Assembly (NCBI RefSeq): GCF_000499845.2
Contig: NC_023758.2
Coordinates: 13,734,427 to 13,798,426, forward strand
From: Phaseolus vulgaris
Taxonomy: Eukaryota > Streptophyta > Magnoliopsida > Fabales > Fabaceae
Reading direction: 5' to 3'
Length of the DNA stretch: 64,000 nucleotides
The position numbers and the translations under genes are program-made. Below the pieces are notes generated by a model. The model saw only the letters and a program-made list of their open reading frames with translations. It was not told the DNA's origin and searched no databases. Position 1 is the first letter of the stretch, and each line of letters starts with the position of its first letter. Of this stretch, positions 14,142 to 24,150 are shown piece by piece.

Positions 14142-14275
14142 TTTCTCTCTAACTTTTCCTGTGTTGTCCCAGATTTTCTTGGCAAAAAATCAGCATCTTC
14201 ATCTAACTCATCAAGATTATAAATTGGCCTACGATCTGATCTAACACGAAGCCTCTCCACCAAGCTACTCATGTT
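14142..14275 (-). pseudogene. PKL: Captured first coding exon of PICKLE (CHD3 chromatin remodeller)
   Basis: On the minus strand, an acceptor-like TTTTGACAG is followed by AACATG and a frame beginning MSSLVERLRVRSDRRPIYNL, then DELDEDADFLPRK and TTQEKLER. Plant PICKLE proteins begin with this MSSLVERLR-RSDR-P-YNLD segment, ahead of the PHD and chromodomains. The piece ends at AA|GTGATG, a usable donor; read through, a TGA stops it at 14138. Only about 42 codons are present, with none of the catalytic domains. Intron-like sequence flanks both sides, so it was captured as genomic DNA, not cDNA. It lies wholly within the CACTA element at 12245-15910. It cannot make a remodeller; a truncated or chimeric peptide, or small RNA against the true PKL, are inferences only. 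Confidence 0.85.
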
Positions 14276-15265
14276 CTGTCAAAATGATAGAAATCCTGAA
14301 GAAAACAAAAAGAAAGAATTATGAGTATATTCCAAACAAAAAATGAAAGTAGACAAATCAAATGGGACATGAGATGTTTGAATAAAAATAATTCCTTTTC
14401 TTCAAGTTCTTGTATTTTTAGAGGACAGGACAACTTGAATGTTTTATTATGCTCTATCAACACATTGAAAAGATTAAACAATATATCTTTGTGGAAGTAG
14501 ATCAACATTTCCATTGGCAGATAAGGGTTTCCAAGTGCATGTTCAAGTACCTATTACTTATTGGGTTGTAATCGAAAAATAGGTTTATAATCAGGAACCA
14601 AAGGGATCAAAATCCCCTAAGCCTCAAGTTGAAGGATAAAAGTTTTATCCTTTAATATAATTTCTTATCAAAAGGATGATTTACCCAGATAAGGCCAACA
14701 AAGTTGTTGCTTGAAATATATACATAAGACAAATAAATGTACATGTTTGCAAAGGCCATAAATGCTGCATCATGACAAATATATTTGGGATAAAATTTAA
14801 AAGGAATTACCTAAAGCTTGCAGAAATAAAAATATTTTACCCCTTATACAATAAGTGGATTGGAATTTGTTTAAATTAGTGGAAACTTAGATTATTGGTT
14901 TCTGTTTCCAGGAGATGAACACATTATTTTGCACGAGTAGTCCCAGAAAGCTCCAAAACCCATCGAAAGGAAAGAGAGGGACTTAGGTTGGTTCTTGTTT
15001 CAAAAGTAAGCCCCGTCATAGTTCAAGGCACTCCCCGTCATAGTGAGTCTACATATGAAGTTTGTTTAAACCAAAAACAGCACAGAACATTGCAAATACA
15101 ACTTAAAAACTGTACAAACAAGAAAACATCGCACTAAAAATGTGCGCAAAATTCCGCACACAGTCCACCACTGAAACGAACAAATTAAAGGAGAAGAATG
15201 ACGAACCCTAAAACAAAATGCAAGCTAAACAAATCACTAACCTTTAGAGTTTCACCGCAAACGAC

Positions 15266-15392
15266 GAACCCTCTACCTCCTCACCACGAAGAACTTCGTT
15301 TGGCTCCAGTGTTCACCGATTTCAATGGAACCCTCTACCTCCTCACCACGAAGAAGAACTTCGTTTGCCTCTAGTGGTCACCGATTTCACCG
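15266..15392. repeat. 62-bp tandem duplication near the right end of the CACTA element
   Basis: The block beginning GAACCCTCTACCTCCTCACC at 15266 is repeated at 15328 with a 3-bp insertion and a few substitutions. It is notably GC-richer than its surroundings and lies just upstream (minus sense) of a possible 5' exon of the element transcript. Confidence 0.85.
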
Positions 15393-15913
15393 TCCAACTC
15401 GCACCAAATTGCAATGCTCACCTGCTGCGTAGTATGTTTATCAATAGTTCACCGATTCAAACATACATGGAGAACATGCGATACTTACAAACTAGGGTTT
15501 CCAACTCACACCACCTGAACTTCGGGTTGGAAAGAAGAAAGCGCGCGAGAAGATTTGCGTAGAAGAAGGCGAGAGGATTTGGGGAGAAGATGGCGCGATG
15601 GGATTTTGGGAGAAGAAGCGAAGAACGCGCGAGAGGGAGATTGTGTTTTCTGTGATGAGTTTTTCACGAGAGGGAAAAAGAAAACCTTTTCCCACATTTT
15701 ATTTCATTTTTTTTAAGTTTTTTCTTAAACCTAAAAGGCCACACAGTTTTACATTTTTTAACCGTGGCTTAAATGTGAACAGGTTAAAAACCGTGGCTTC
15801 TTATAATTTTTAAGCCACATTTGTAAAAGTGTTGCCTTTGCTGTGTTTAGGCAACACTTTTGTACCTGTGGCGTATTTTGGCGTTGCCTAAATTAAAAAA
15901 TGTTGTAGTGCTA

Positions 15914-17526
15914 CAACTAAGAAAACTTATTCGCTTGAGCGGTCTCACATCGCTTGGGCAAGATAACTATAGAAAACATAATTGGTTTTCTCTCTCCCTC
16001 ACTCCAATGTTCACTCCACACTTGAGTGTCCATTGCTTAAGGGTCTCTTCACAATGCTTGAGCAATGTACCTATTGTGTCATATGCAACAAGTTCCATTC
16101 TTGTGTAAATGAACTTCATGTGAAAGTTATGTATCTACTATACGACTTCTATATTGTTTTTTCCCTGATATAGAAATCGTACACCTAAAGCACAACTTTT
16201 GTTCTATGATCTTGTGCACATGATACATGTCTTACCTACTATGAGAATTAAAAAAGAAAATTTTCCATTTCATAAATTAACAAAACAAATTGCACCATTT
16301 ATGTCAAACAAACCTCTTTTGTGGACCGTAGTTTTGGTACCTTCTTTATTAAACTTGTATTTAGGCTATTTAATTCTCTCAATCCATTCATATTACAAAA
16401 AAGCACATGCAATAAACATCTTCATCATAATAATGCTTTAAATATTTAATTTTAACAACCTGTCTTTACAATATACAGAGAATGCGTGAATTTGAAATTT
16501 TAATATATTCCTATTCCTCCAAGATTTAGATGAAGTTTCTTAAATAACTTTTCTAATTAAAATTTAAGTTTAATTTCATATATTTAAACCAAAAAATGTT
16601 ATCATTAAAAATCATTATATGTGGTCCTAACATTGTGTTTAGGTCCATTTTGAAACAATATTAAAAAAAAAATAAGAAACTGAAAATATGAATTCCAAAC
16701 ATAAAATTTTATAATAATATAGGACAAAATAAGATGTACTATATGTTCCTCCATTCATAAACTATCATATATATACAAGTAAAAAATTATATATTTTTAT
16801 GATAATTATTTAAATTTCATTCTAAAATCAAACTCTTTAATATTAACCAACACTGTTTTGTCCCCTCCACGATCCTTCTAAGCCAGAATAAGGGAAAATG
16901 AAGAATTGGAAAAACAACCATTGACTTTAACAATAGTTTATGCAATAAGTTGTTATATGCTTTTAACCATATCATTCGGGTCACAAAAATACAAGCAACA
17001 CCAACACCTGTTTTTTATTGTTTTCTTTTGTACCAGTGAGACCATGTGTATGAGAATCTATGTTCAACATCATTCAAATTCAGATAAGGATTTTCCAACA
17101 TTGTGATACATTCTTTCTCCCTAACACTTTTTACTTAACTTATTTTCCAAATATAACAACTTTCACATAATTTACTATTATTTTGAATGGCTAAATGCTT
17201 TCATTACAAAAATGACATGTTATGGGAAAATATGGGTATTTAACTATGCTTGTATTGAGTTGGATGATCATGTAATTGAATAAAATTAAGGGAAACACTC
17301 TGGAGCTTGGCAAAAAACAACTATCTTTCAAAGTTCTGCTTGCAAGGGTGTTTGAAGTGATTTTTTTTTATTAACTTGGCTTGGTCTTATGGAGGATCTA
17401 GAGCCACCTCATGTGTGCTTAATTTTGTTTATTATTGAACTTTACTATATTTGTGTGTGAGCATTTGGCCATTAAATTACTGAACATGTTTTCTTTCTTT
17501 TCCCCACTTCCTTTTATTTGGTGCAG
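15914..17526. other. AT-rich intergenic DNA
   Basis: Continuation of the host sequence beyond the CACTA insertion. It starts with a stretch of 'cttgagcggtctcac' type that resembles LTR debris elsewhere in the window. Open frames of 60-82 codons have no recognisable domain. Confidence 0.4.
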
Positions 17527-18180
17527 GCATTTTGTCCCCAATTCAACTATTGGCGCTCCAGTTATTGAAAGTTTTAGAAAGCACACAAAGTAACAGTCTT
17601 CCTTTTTCACTGATATAGACTATTTTATTTTATTTTATTTTATTTTTTGCTTATTTACATTATGGGCTTCTGGTTTTACATTCATTTAGAGACATAAAAA
17701 AATATGTCCTTATACTTCCTTTGGTTTGTCTTCCTCTTATGCAGTTTTGTTCAACCTACCTTTATATAATATTTTATTGTCTACCTTCTTAAAAGTGGTT
17801 CTTGTGGACAAATGACTGGAAGAACTTATCCAAAGAATTAAGTCACATGGTATGGGGCTCGGGCCCCCATTGAAGAGGTATTTCCTTTGGTAAATATTTC
17901 CCTTATATGGTTCTCACATGGTCATACCTGTATATATGGATTTCGTTATCATCTTTTCTCTTTTGTGAATATTGTGATTGTGTGCATAAAATAGAGATCA
18001 TATACAATATCTTTGACCTTAAGTTCTTAGTCTCTAGAGGGTGTTTTTTCTTGTGTATATAATCTTTGTTTTTTTTCACAAGTGGAAGCTAAAAGTCATG
18101 TGGAAATGGTTCGTGTGATGACTGTAGACATGAATTTGGAGGACAAAAGTTTATGCTAGAGTCTAGAGATGATGGATAAA
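17527..18180 (+). pseudogene. RPE: Ribulose-phosphate 3-epimerase pseudogene, introns retained
   Basis: After a TGCAG acceptor at 17526, codons read HFVPNSTIGAPVIESFRKHTK, matching the active-site strand of ribulose-5-phosphate epimerase (usually HFVPN-TIGAPVIE). The exon ends at a GTAACA donor (17590). A second piece at about 17825-17890 reads EELIQRIKSHGM, then an in-frame gap and API EEVFPLV. A third at about 18083-18180 reads VEMVRVMTV and, in another frame, GGQKFM with stops. The order and spacing of an intron-containing gene are kept, so this is a decayed genomic copy rather than a retrocopy. The exon encoding the CHLMVTNP segment and the whole C-terminal half were not found. Functional RPE interconverts ribulose-5-P and xylulose-5-P. 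Confidence 0.8.
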
Positions 18181-18241
18181 GTATTACCCCTCTTTCTTAT
18201 GTTATGTGATGACTTTTTTACAATGTCAGAAGTAATAATTT

Positions 18242-19359
18242 GTCTCTAAGGACAAATATCAAATTCACAAGGAACAAATGAATTATCAAGTATAAGATTC
18301 ACAAAATAGAAAACAAAATAATTAAGTTTGTTGGAAGTTTCTTGTTTATGATTTCAAGAATTGTAAAGAAAGCAAGTTAAAGAGTTTGTTGGTTCAATTG
18401 GAAAAATTGGGATTGGGTTCATCCTTCTTACTCTTGTGTATTTTGAAAAGCATATATTCTATCATTTGCTTGATGTTGATGTTCATATAAAATTCATTTA
18501 TATTGATTCCTCGCATATAAATTTATTAAGAGAGTCTTCTAAATATCGATTCTTTGCATATTTATAAAAACTCTTCAACATTAGGATTAAATGTTGATAG
18601 CAATTAACATTTCAAATTTGTTCCTACCATTCAAATATGTTAAGCATTATCATTTGGATCAGAAACTTAGAGATACTTTTCAATCAAATCTAAGGATCTA
18701 AATCATGATACACAAGCATTACAACTAAAATGACAATATCAATCATCAATCAATAACAAAATATTATATTAAAATATCACCTCAATACATAAGATTTAGT
18801 CACTCATGTTGGCCATTACAAGCATGGAAAGCAAGAAAAGAAGATCCAGGATGTTCCTCGTTGACGGTTGCCTCCTTTAGGGTTTTTTAACATCTAATAT
18901 TCTCTCAATTGATGTTTAGGGTTGTCCATCACGCCTCATATTTAACCTAGTTGGGCTTGGGCTAAGTGACTTCTTGCCTGAGCGTTATTGGGCTCGCCTG
19001 GACGAGTTAGACGAAAACAAGCCCAACGTCTTTAGAATGATCTCACTTGGGGGTAACTAAGCTCGTTTGGGAGAGATCCTCTAGAAGCTTCTTGCTTAGG
19101 CGAGTTTGGGTGAGTGTTTGGAGCATTTCAACTTTCTCTTTTTATCTTTTATATTATCTTTTATATTATCTTTTTGCCCTTTCATCTCCATTTTTTCCTA
19201 AAATCCTGAAATTAACACAAATTTGAGAATAAATTGTTCTTATTCGTATTATATCACAAAATATGTATAATAATTTAAATTCATAAATTAGGGGTTATAT
19301 TATAGTTATTTTATCAATTAATATTCATAAGTGTTTGTATTGAAATATGACACTTATCA
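18242..19359 (-). mobile_element. 3' LTR of a retroelement (minus orientation) with polypurine tract
   Basis: On the minus strand the LTR starts TGATAAGTGTC at 19359 and is immediately preceded by AAGTTGGGGGGT (19360-19371), a good polypurine tract. The inner end is placed near 18242 (TGTC on the plus strand) but is uncertain. Related truncated copies lie at 20110-20637 and 53375-54116, sharing 'gttaagcattatcatttgg', 'attacaagcatgg' and GGATGTTCCTC. No coding region for this element is adjacent. Confidence 0.65.
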
Positions 19360-19371
19360 ACCCCCCAACTT

Positions 19372-19949
19372 AGAATCTTGCTTGACCTCATGCAAAGTAA
19401 ATGAATATAACCAAATCATATTTGAATTTAAATATCAGAACAACTTTATTTATTAAACAACATATGAGATTAGAAACTTATGTTGTTTCCAAATTCAAAT
19501 ATAACAAAATATAGATATAATCAACTTCCAGGATTCAACTAAAACAATAAAATGTCAATTCATCAAAGAATTTCTTCTCATATGCTCACATGTAAGTGTT
19601 TGTATATATTTTTACTGAATCATAACAGATCATAGTTGCTTTTCATTTCATCTTCATATCAAATACATATTAGAAGCATGAATATAATTAGGCTGAGCTT
19701 CCAAAAAGTATTGGTTTTTCAAATAACAAAACGCACATTTTAAAGAAGAAAAACATACCTACTATCCAGTTATAATACATATGTGTTATTTAATCACTAT
19801 TTTCTTTTGACTTCACATTTCTCCTCATTTTCTTTCTACTTATTCATGATTTCAACATGAACTTTTCAACACATTTTTTTTCATCAATAGGAATAGATTC
19901 TTCCTATTCTAACTATTTGAACTTTCAACAATTAGAACCAACCATTCCC

Positions 19950-19951
<2 letters not shown>
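19372..19951. other. AT-rich DNA, possibly retroelement interior
   Basis: By position this would be the 3' untranslated interior of the element whose LTR ends at 19359. No coding motif is visible. Confidence 0.35.

Positions 19952-20029
<78 letters not shown>
19952..20029. repeat. Compound (CA)n(TA)n microsatellite
   Basis: About 26 CA units run directly into about 12 TA units, with no interruption. Confidence 0.97.
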
Positions 20030-20109
20030 CATTTATGTTCTCCTTTCTTAAACATGTTAATGGGTAGGAAAATACATCATTAAGGTTTAGGGTGCAATAA
20101 TAACAAAAC

Positions 20110-20637
20110 AAGTTGGCTCAAAGGAGAAAATTGGGATTGAGGTTCATCCTTCTCACTCTTTTGTATTTTGAAAAGCATAGTAATATTATATCATTTGATT
20201 GATGTTGATGCCCATATAGCAATTAGTATTTCAAATTTATTCATAGCATTCAAATATGTTAAGCATTATCATTTGGGTCATAAATTTGGAGATACTCTTC
20301 AGTCAAATCTAAGGATCTAAATCATGATAAACAAGCATTACAACTAAAATGACAATACCAATCATCAATAAAGAACATAATATTATATTTAAATATCACC
20401 TCAATACATAAAAGTTTGAACAAATTACTCTCAATCCCAAAGGGTAGAATTAGCCACTCATGTTGGCCATTACAAGCATGAAAAACAAGAAAAGAAGATT
20501 TAGGATGTTCCTCCTTGACAGTTGCCCCTTTAGGGTTTTCTAACACCTTTTATTCTTCCAATTGATGTATAAGGTTGTGTCTCATGCCTCATATTTAACC
20601 TAGTTGGGTTTGATATAAGTGACTTCTCGTCTGGGCA
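20110..20637 (-). repeat. Truncated LTR copy of the 18242-19359 family
   Basis: Shares long stretches with 18400-18970, for example GGGATT...GGTTCATCCTTCT, GTTAAGCATTATCATTTGG, and the block around CATTACAAGCATG. A 74-codon minus-strand frame across it is broken in the sister copies, so I do not call it a gene. Confidence 0.7.
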
Positions 20638-20638
20638 T

Positions 20639-21016
20639 GTGGTGGTGTCTAAACCAAGTACGTATGCTTAGGAAGAAGTATCCATTGCTTAACATTGAGG
20701 TATGTCAGCCTATTCTTTTGACTAACTTCTTTTATTTCTATTTAGATTCATATTTTCTTCATGTTTTTAAACATATTAAATAATTGAGATTTTTTGCTTA
20801 CTTGATTCTTGAACATGTTAAATATTTCGAATTTTAATTTTTTAAAGAGTACATTTAAGTATCAAATTTTTGTGTTCCTCTATGTAAATTACACTATGGG
20901 CATTACTATATCCTTTTGTTAATCTTTTCATACTTATTTATCTCTCTCATCTGTACATTCAAAGTTTTGCAGAGATCCATCCAGACTTTGTATATTTAAA
21001 GTTTAGACACCACCAC
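20639..21016. repeat. Inverted-repeat element with perfect 16-bp termini
   Basis: GTGGTGGTGTCTAAAC at 20639-20654 is exactly matched by GTTTAGACACCACCAC at 21001-21016, bounding 378 bp. The left end abuts a truncated LTR copy. No convincing target duplication and no coding capacity; possibly a small DNA transposon. Confidence 0.6.
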
Positions 21017-23139
21017 ACTCCTAGTGGTATTATAAGACTGGAAACTACAGAGATTCACAACATTGCCACAAAAAGCTTTGGTTCAAACTAGCTGCAAGAG
21101 GGTGCCAAAGTAAACACAAACAACATAACCAAAATTGATGCATATTTCAAAAATTTAAAGCAAATCGAAATCTCATTCCATAAAAGCAAACAATAACTTA
21201 AAGCAGATTGAAAAGAAAATGAATATCAAAAGAAGTATTACAATTAAAGCAAGAACATACCTCTTTCGATCAATCAAATAAAATGCCACAACGAATTATA
21301 AATTAGGATTGCAAGATTGAAACCATAGACATCAAATGCTGCAATGTAAAGGAGTTGAAGATGAAAGCCTTAGAAATCGAATTGGACAACGTGAACGAGT
21401 CGAACAACGACAATATGAACGAGCAAAAGAGCGAAACCCTTGAAATGGAACATAAACAAAATCCTTGAAGACTGAAATGTGTAGCGTGAATGAGTAGAAG
21501 ATGAAATGGAAATAAAGAAAATAGAAAAACGGAAATCAACTTATCCATTTAGAGCAAAGAATGAAACCCTTGAAATGGAACATGAGCAAATAGCAAAAGA
21601 ATGTGTATTTGGAGTAGAAAATAAAAGATGGTAATCTGAAGAGTGAAGAGAGAAGAAGGTATATTCAATGGGAACTTGTTTTTATCTTCCACACGTTTTT
21701 ATTAAAGTTCTAAAATTTGAATCATCCATGGTAATTGTTGCATCTTATGGTGAACTATTTAGCGTGTTTTCTTGTATAACATGTGGTCAAATTTTGTGTT
21801 GCATATATTTTGTGAGTAGTAGTATTTTTTTAGCTTTCTCCTGAAAATTCATTTCAAATGCTCAAAACGACACACTATGAGATGTACCTACAAGATGCAA
21901 TGTTCTATTAAGAGTCAAAATTAAGAATTATGAATTAAAATGATATGATAAGATGTTTTCTCACTCTTATTCCACTATTAAATTTATTTAATCTACACCA
22001 TAAAAACTCAAATATTTTGAGAAGAATCTAATGTGTTGTTAGAGTGTGGCAAGTAAAGGAAAGGTAGCTAGTACAACTTTTCCAACAAAAAAAGTGTGGC
22101 GACAGAGGGAATGAAACTCTTCAATAAAACAAATACACAAATTAGAGTTGAAAATCTATGATGGAGGAAAACGAGTTATACTTAATAATTAAGAATGACC
22201 AAGGTGTGATAAAGTTCTCATCATGACATTTAACGAATGATTTAAACCTTTCTTAATAGTGTCATTAGCAAAAAAAAACAAAAATATCAACCAATTCTTT
22301 ATTTTGAACTCCACTACAAAATTAAAATAATTTAAGAACTCATCAACCATTGATTACAACTTCCATAAATATGAATCTGATAGTTAGTAAGTTTGTCAAT
22401 ATAACACTAATTATTCCTATTAACATCATGTCAAGGATGATTGACTTTAATTATTACAATCTCCTTTTTTATAATTGAATTGAATTATGATCAAGCTATA
22501 TAGTAATTTTTGTACATGAAGTTGTAAAGTTCATATGTGGACTTCAACTAAAATAATTTTTTTTTCAAAATTTTCACAAAATTATATTTTCTTTTGGTTT
22601 AAAACAATAAATTTGTATCCCACAAATTTATTTAATATTTTTAAACAACTCAATGAATCATCTTTTAAAACAATTAAATATTTATAATTTATGTTATCAC
22701 AAATTTTTAACACATTTTAAAAAAAATATCATTTTGATCTTATTAAACAACCCTACCCCTAAAATCCTAAAACATATCATCCTCAATCCAAAACATAAAC
22801 CCTAACTCAAATCCTAAATCTAAACCATAAACCATGCACATAGACATAAACTAAAATCCTAAACCTAAACCCTACGCCTTCCATAAATATTAAACCCAAA
22901 TCCTAAACCTAAATCTTTAACCTTATACTTGCATGTCATTTTTACAATATTTTCATTTTTGAATGGACATTTTTTTTATTAATTATTAACACACTTAGAC
23001 CAATAAAAAAATTAATTTATGTCACCACAATTTTTTAATTTTTTAAACAAAAAAATATAATTTGTAGAAATAAAATAAAATTAAACAAGGTGTCATATCA
23101 TAAATGTCTTGAGTGTAATTTGTTTACACAAAATTTAGC
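21017..23139. other. AT-rich intergenic DNA
   Basis: No gene recognised. The 81-codon minus frame at 21303-21548 is repetitive Phe/Ser/Leu sequence without a domain. Confidence 0.45.
22745..22920. repeat. Degenerate telomere-like tract
   Basis: Scattered CCTAAA, CCCTAA, CTAAACC and AACCCTA words recur across about 175 bp, all in the same sense. This is related to the plant telomere unit CCCTAAA but far from a pure array. Confidence 0.45.
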
Positions 23140-23400
23140 ATACCCTATAACGACTTCAATTCAAATATAACAAAAAAAAAATTAACATTATGGATTAATG
23201 GTCAGTGAACACGACTTCTTTCAAATTTTCAAAACGAAAGTTGTGTGAATTGCACTTTTTAGGTGAAATTGTGTCTCTGAGACTTTTTTTTCACAATAAA
23301 ACACGACTTTATCTCTTTTTATAATAATTTTTAAATCTCCAATTCTCGTAATATCTAATATAAATGACACCATTTACGTAAATTTTTTTTCAAAAAGTAA
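23140..23400. mobile_element. Solo terminal repeat related to the 29521-31801 Mutator-like element
   Basis: The end near 23370-23395 reads 'atgacaccatttacgtaaatttttt'-like sequence, close to the right TIR of the 29.5 kb element ('attacaccatttatataattttt'). Inside it lie 'cacgactt' words, also typical of that TIR. No matching left end was found, so this is probably a fragment. Confidence 0.45.
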
Positions 23401-23443
23401 TACATTGACGTTCTTTAAAAAAATGACTTTCCTAACCTATTTT

Positions 23444-23448
<5 letters not shown>

Positions 23449-23498
<50 letters not shown>
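23449..23498. repeat. (TA)n microsatellite
   Basis: About 25 uninterrupted TA units. Confidence 0.95.
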
Positions 23499-23500
<2 letters not shown>

Positions 23501-23542
23501 GATTTTATGTTAAAATTATGAGACTATTTAAAGATAGGCAAC

Positions 23543-23836
23543 TTCTTCCTGCACCTCTACAAATTTTTTCCTGCACCATCACTTTCAAAAAACACTGTTT
23601 TGCCTCCTTTAAAAATGACTTCTTTCCTAAACATGTTTTATGAATTCCGATTTTATAAATCTGAAGAAAAAAAATGTGTTCCAAACAGATATTCTAAAAT
23701 GAGATTTTGTCTTTTGAATTTTTTATTTCAGAAATATCCTTTTTTATTGAACCATTATTCCGAAAACAGTAAAGGGTTATTTCGGTATTTTTGAAGAATG
23801 TAGGGGTTCAGGAAGAAAAGTGTATTGCAGGAAGAA
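23543..23836. repeat. Short inverted-repeat element upstream of leucyl-tRNA synthetase
   Basis: TTCTTCCTGCA at 23543 and TGCAGGAAGAA ending at 23836 bound 294 bp. The same TTCTTCCT-type end occurs near 32168 and 51036, suggesting a dispersed family. It ends about 315 bp before the synthetase start codon, so it may form the edge of that promoter. Confidence 0.55.
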
Positions 23837-23854
23837 ACACCCTTAAACATAGAT

Positions 23855-24150
23855 AGAAATGGGCTTGTAAGCCCAAAATAATGGGCTGAGCAAGGCCAGA
23901 ATTGGAGAAGCTAGCAAAACCCTCATTCTTCATTTCTATCCTGTGCCTGGTTTTCGTCTCTGTATGTTGTTGTTTTGTCGCACACATTCTCGCCTCGCTC
24001 ACTCTGTTCTCTGTTTGCAAACTTCGGCTGCACACAGGTTGCATTCATCTCGAAATGCCGTTTTAACTTCCATTTTTTCCATTTCTCCGTTTTGGTTTTC
24101 GATCTGAAACTCATTGTTTCGGTGCTTGCAGCTTCCGTTGCCTGACGGAA
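23855..24150 (+). promoter_or_regulatory. Leucyl-tRNA synthetase promoter and 5' UTR with site II-type motifs
   Basis: TGGGCT at 23860-23865, its inverse AGCCCA at 23870-23875 and TGGGCT at 23882-23887 cluster within 28 bp; AAAACCCT follows at 23916. TGGGCY (site II) and telo-box-like elements are typical of plant promoters for ribosomal and translation genes, where TCP factors act. Possible 5' UTR splice signals (AG|GTTGCA near 24039 and TTGCAG at about 24130) are seen but unproven. The transcription start is not determinable by eye. Confidence 0.6.

Larger units (their letters stand above)
12245..15910. mobile_element. Non-autonomous CACTA (En/Spm) transposon, 3,666 bp
   Basis: Starts CACTACAACA at 12245 and ends TGTTGTAGTG at 15910, a perfect 10-bp terminal inverted repeat of CACTA type. 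It is flanked by the 3-bp duplication CTA (12242-12244 and 15911-15913). Subterminal regions hold repeated short motifs in both orientations (TAGGCAAC, CCGTGGC, GTTGCCTAAA) at about 12263-12460 and 15735-15890, as expected for transposase-binding repeats. No transposase frame is present, so movement would need a partner in trans. Inside lie a captured PICKLE exon and two minus-strand exon-like pieces. The flanking host DNA reads continuously across the insertion point. Confidence 0.93.

Noticed and set aside
20322..20546. Minus-strand frame with PFG and IDD pieces resembling reverse transcriptase
   Set aside because: It lies within an LTR-type repeat whose sister copies (18.6-18.9 and 53.4-53.7 kb) are broken in this frame; spacing between the motifs is too short for an RT domain.
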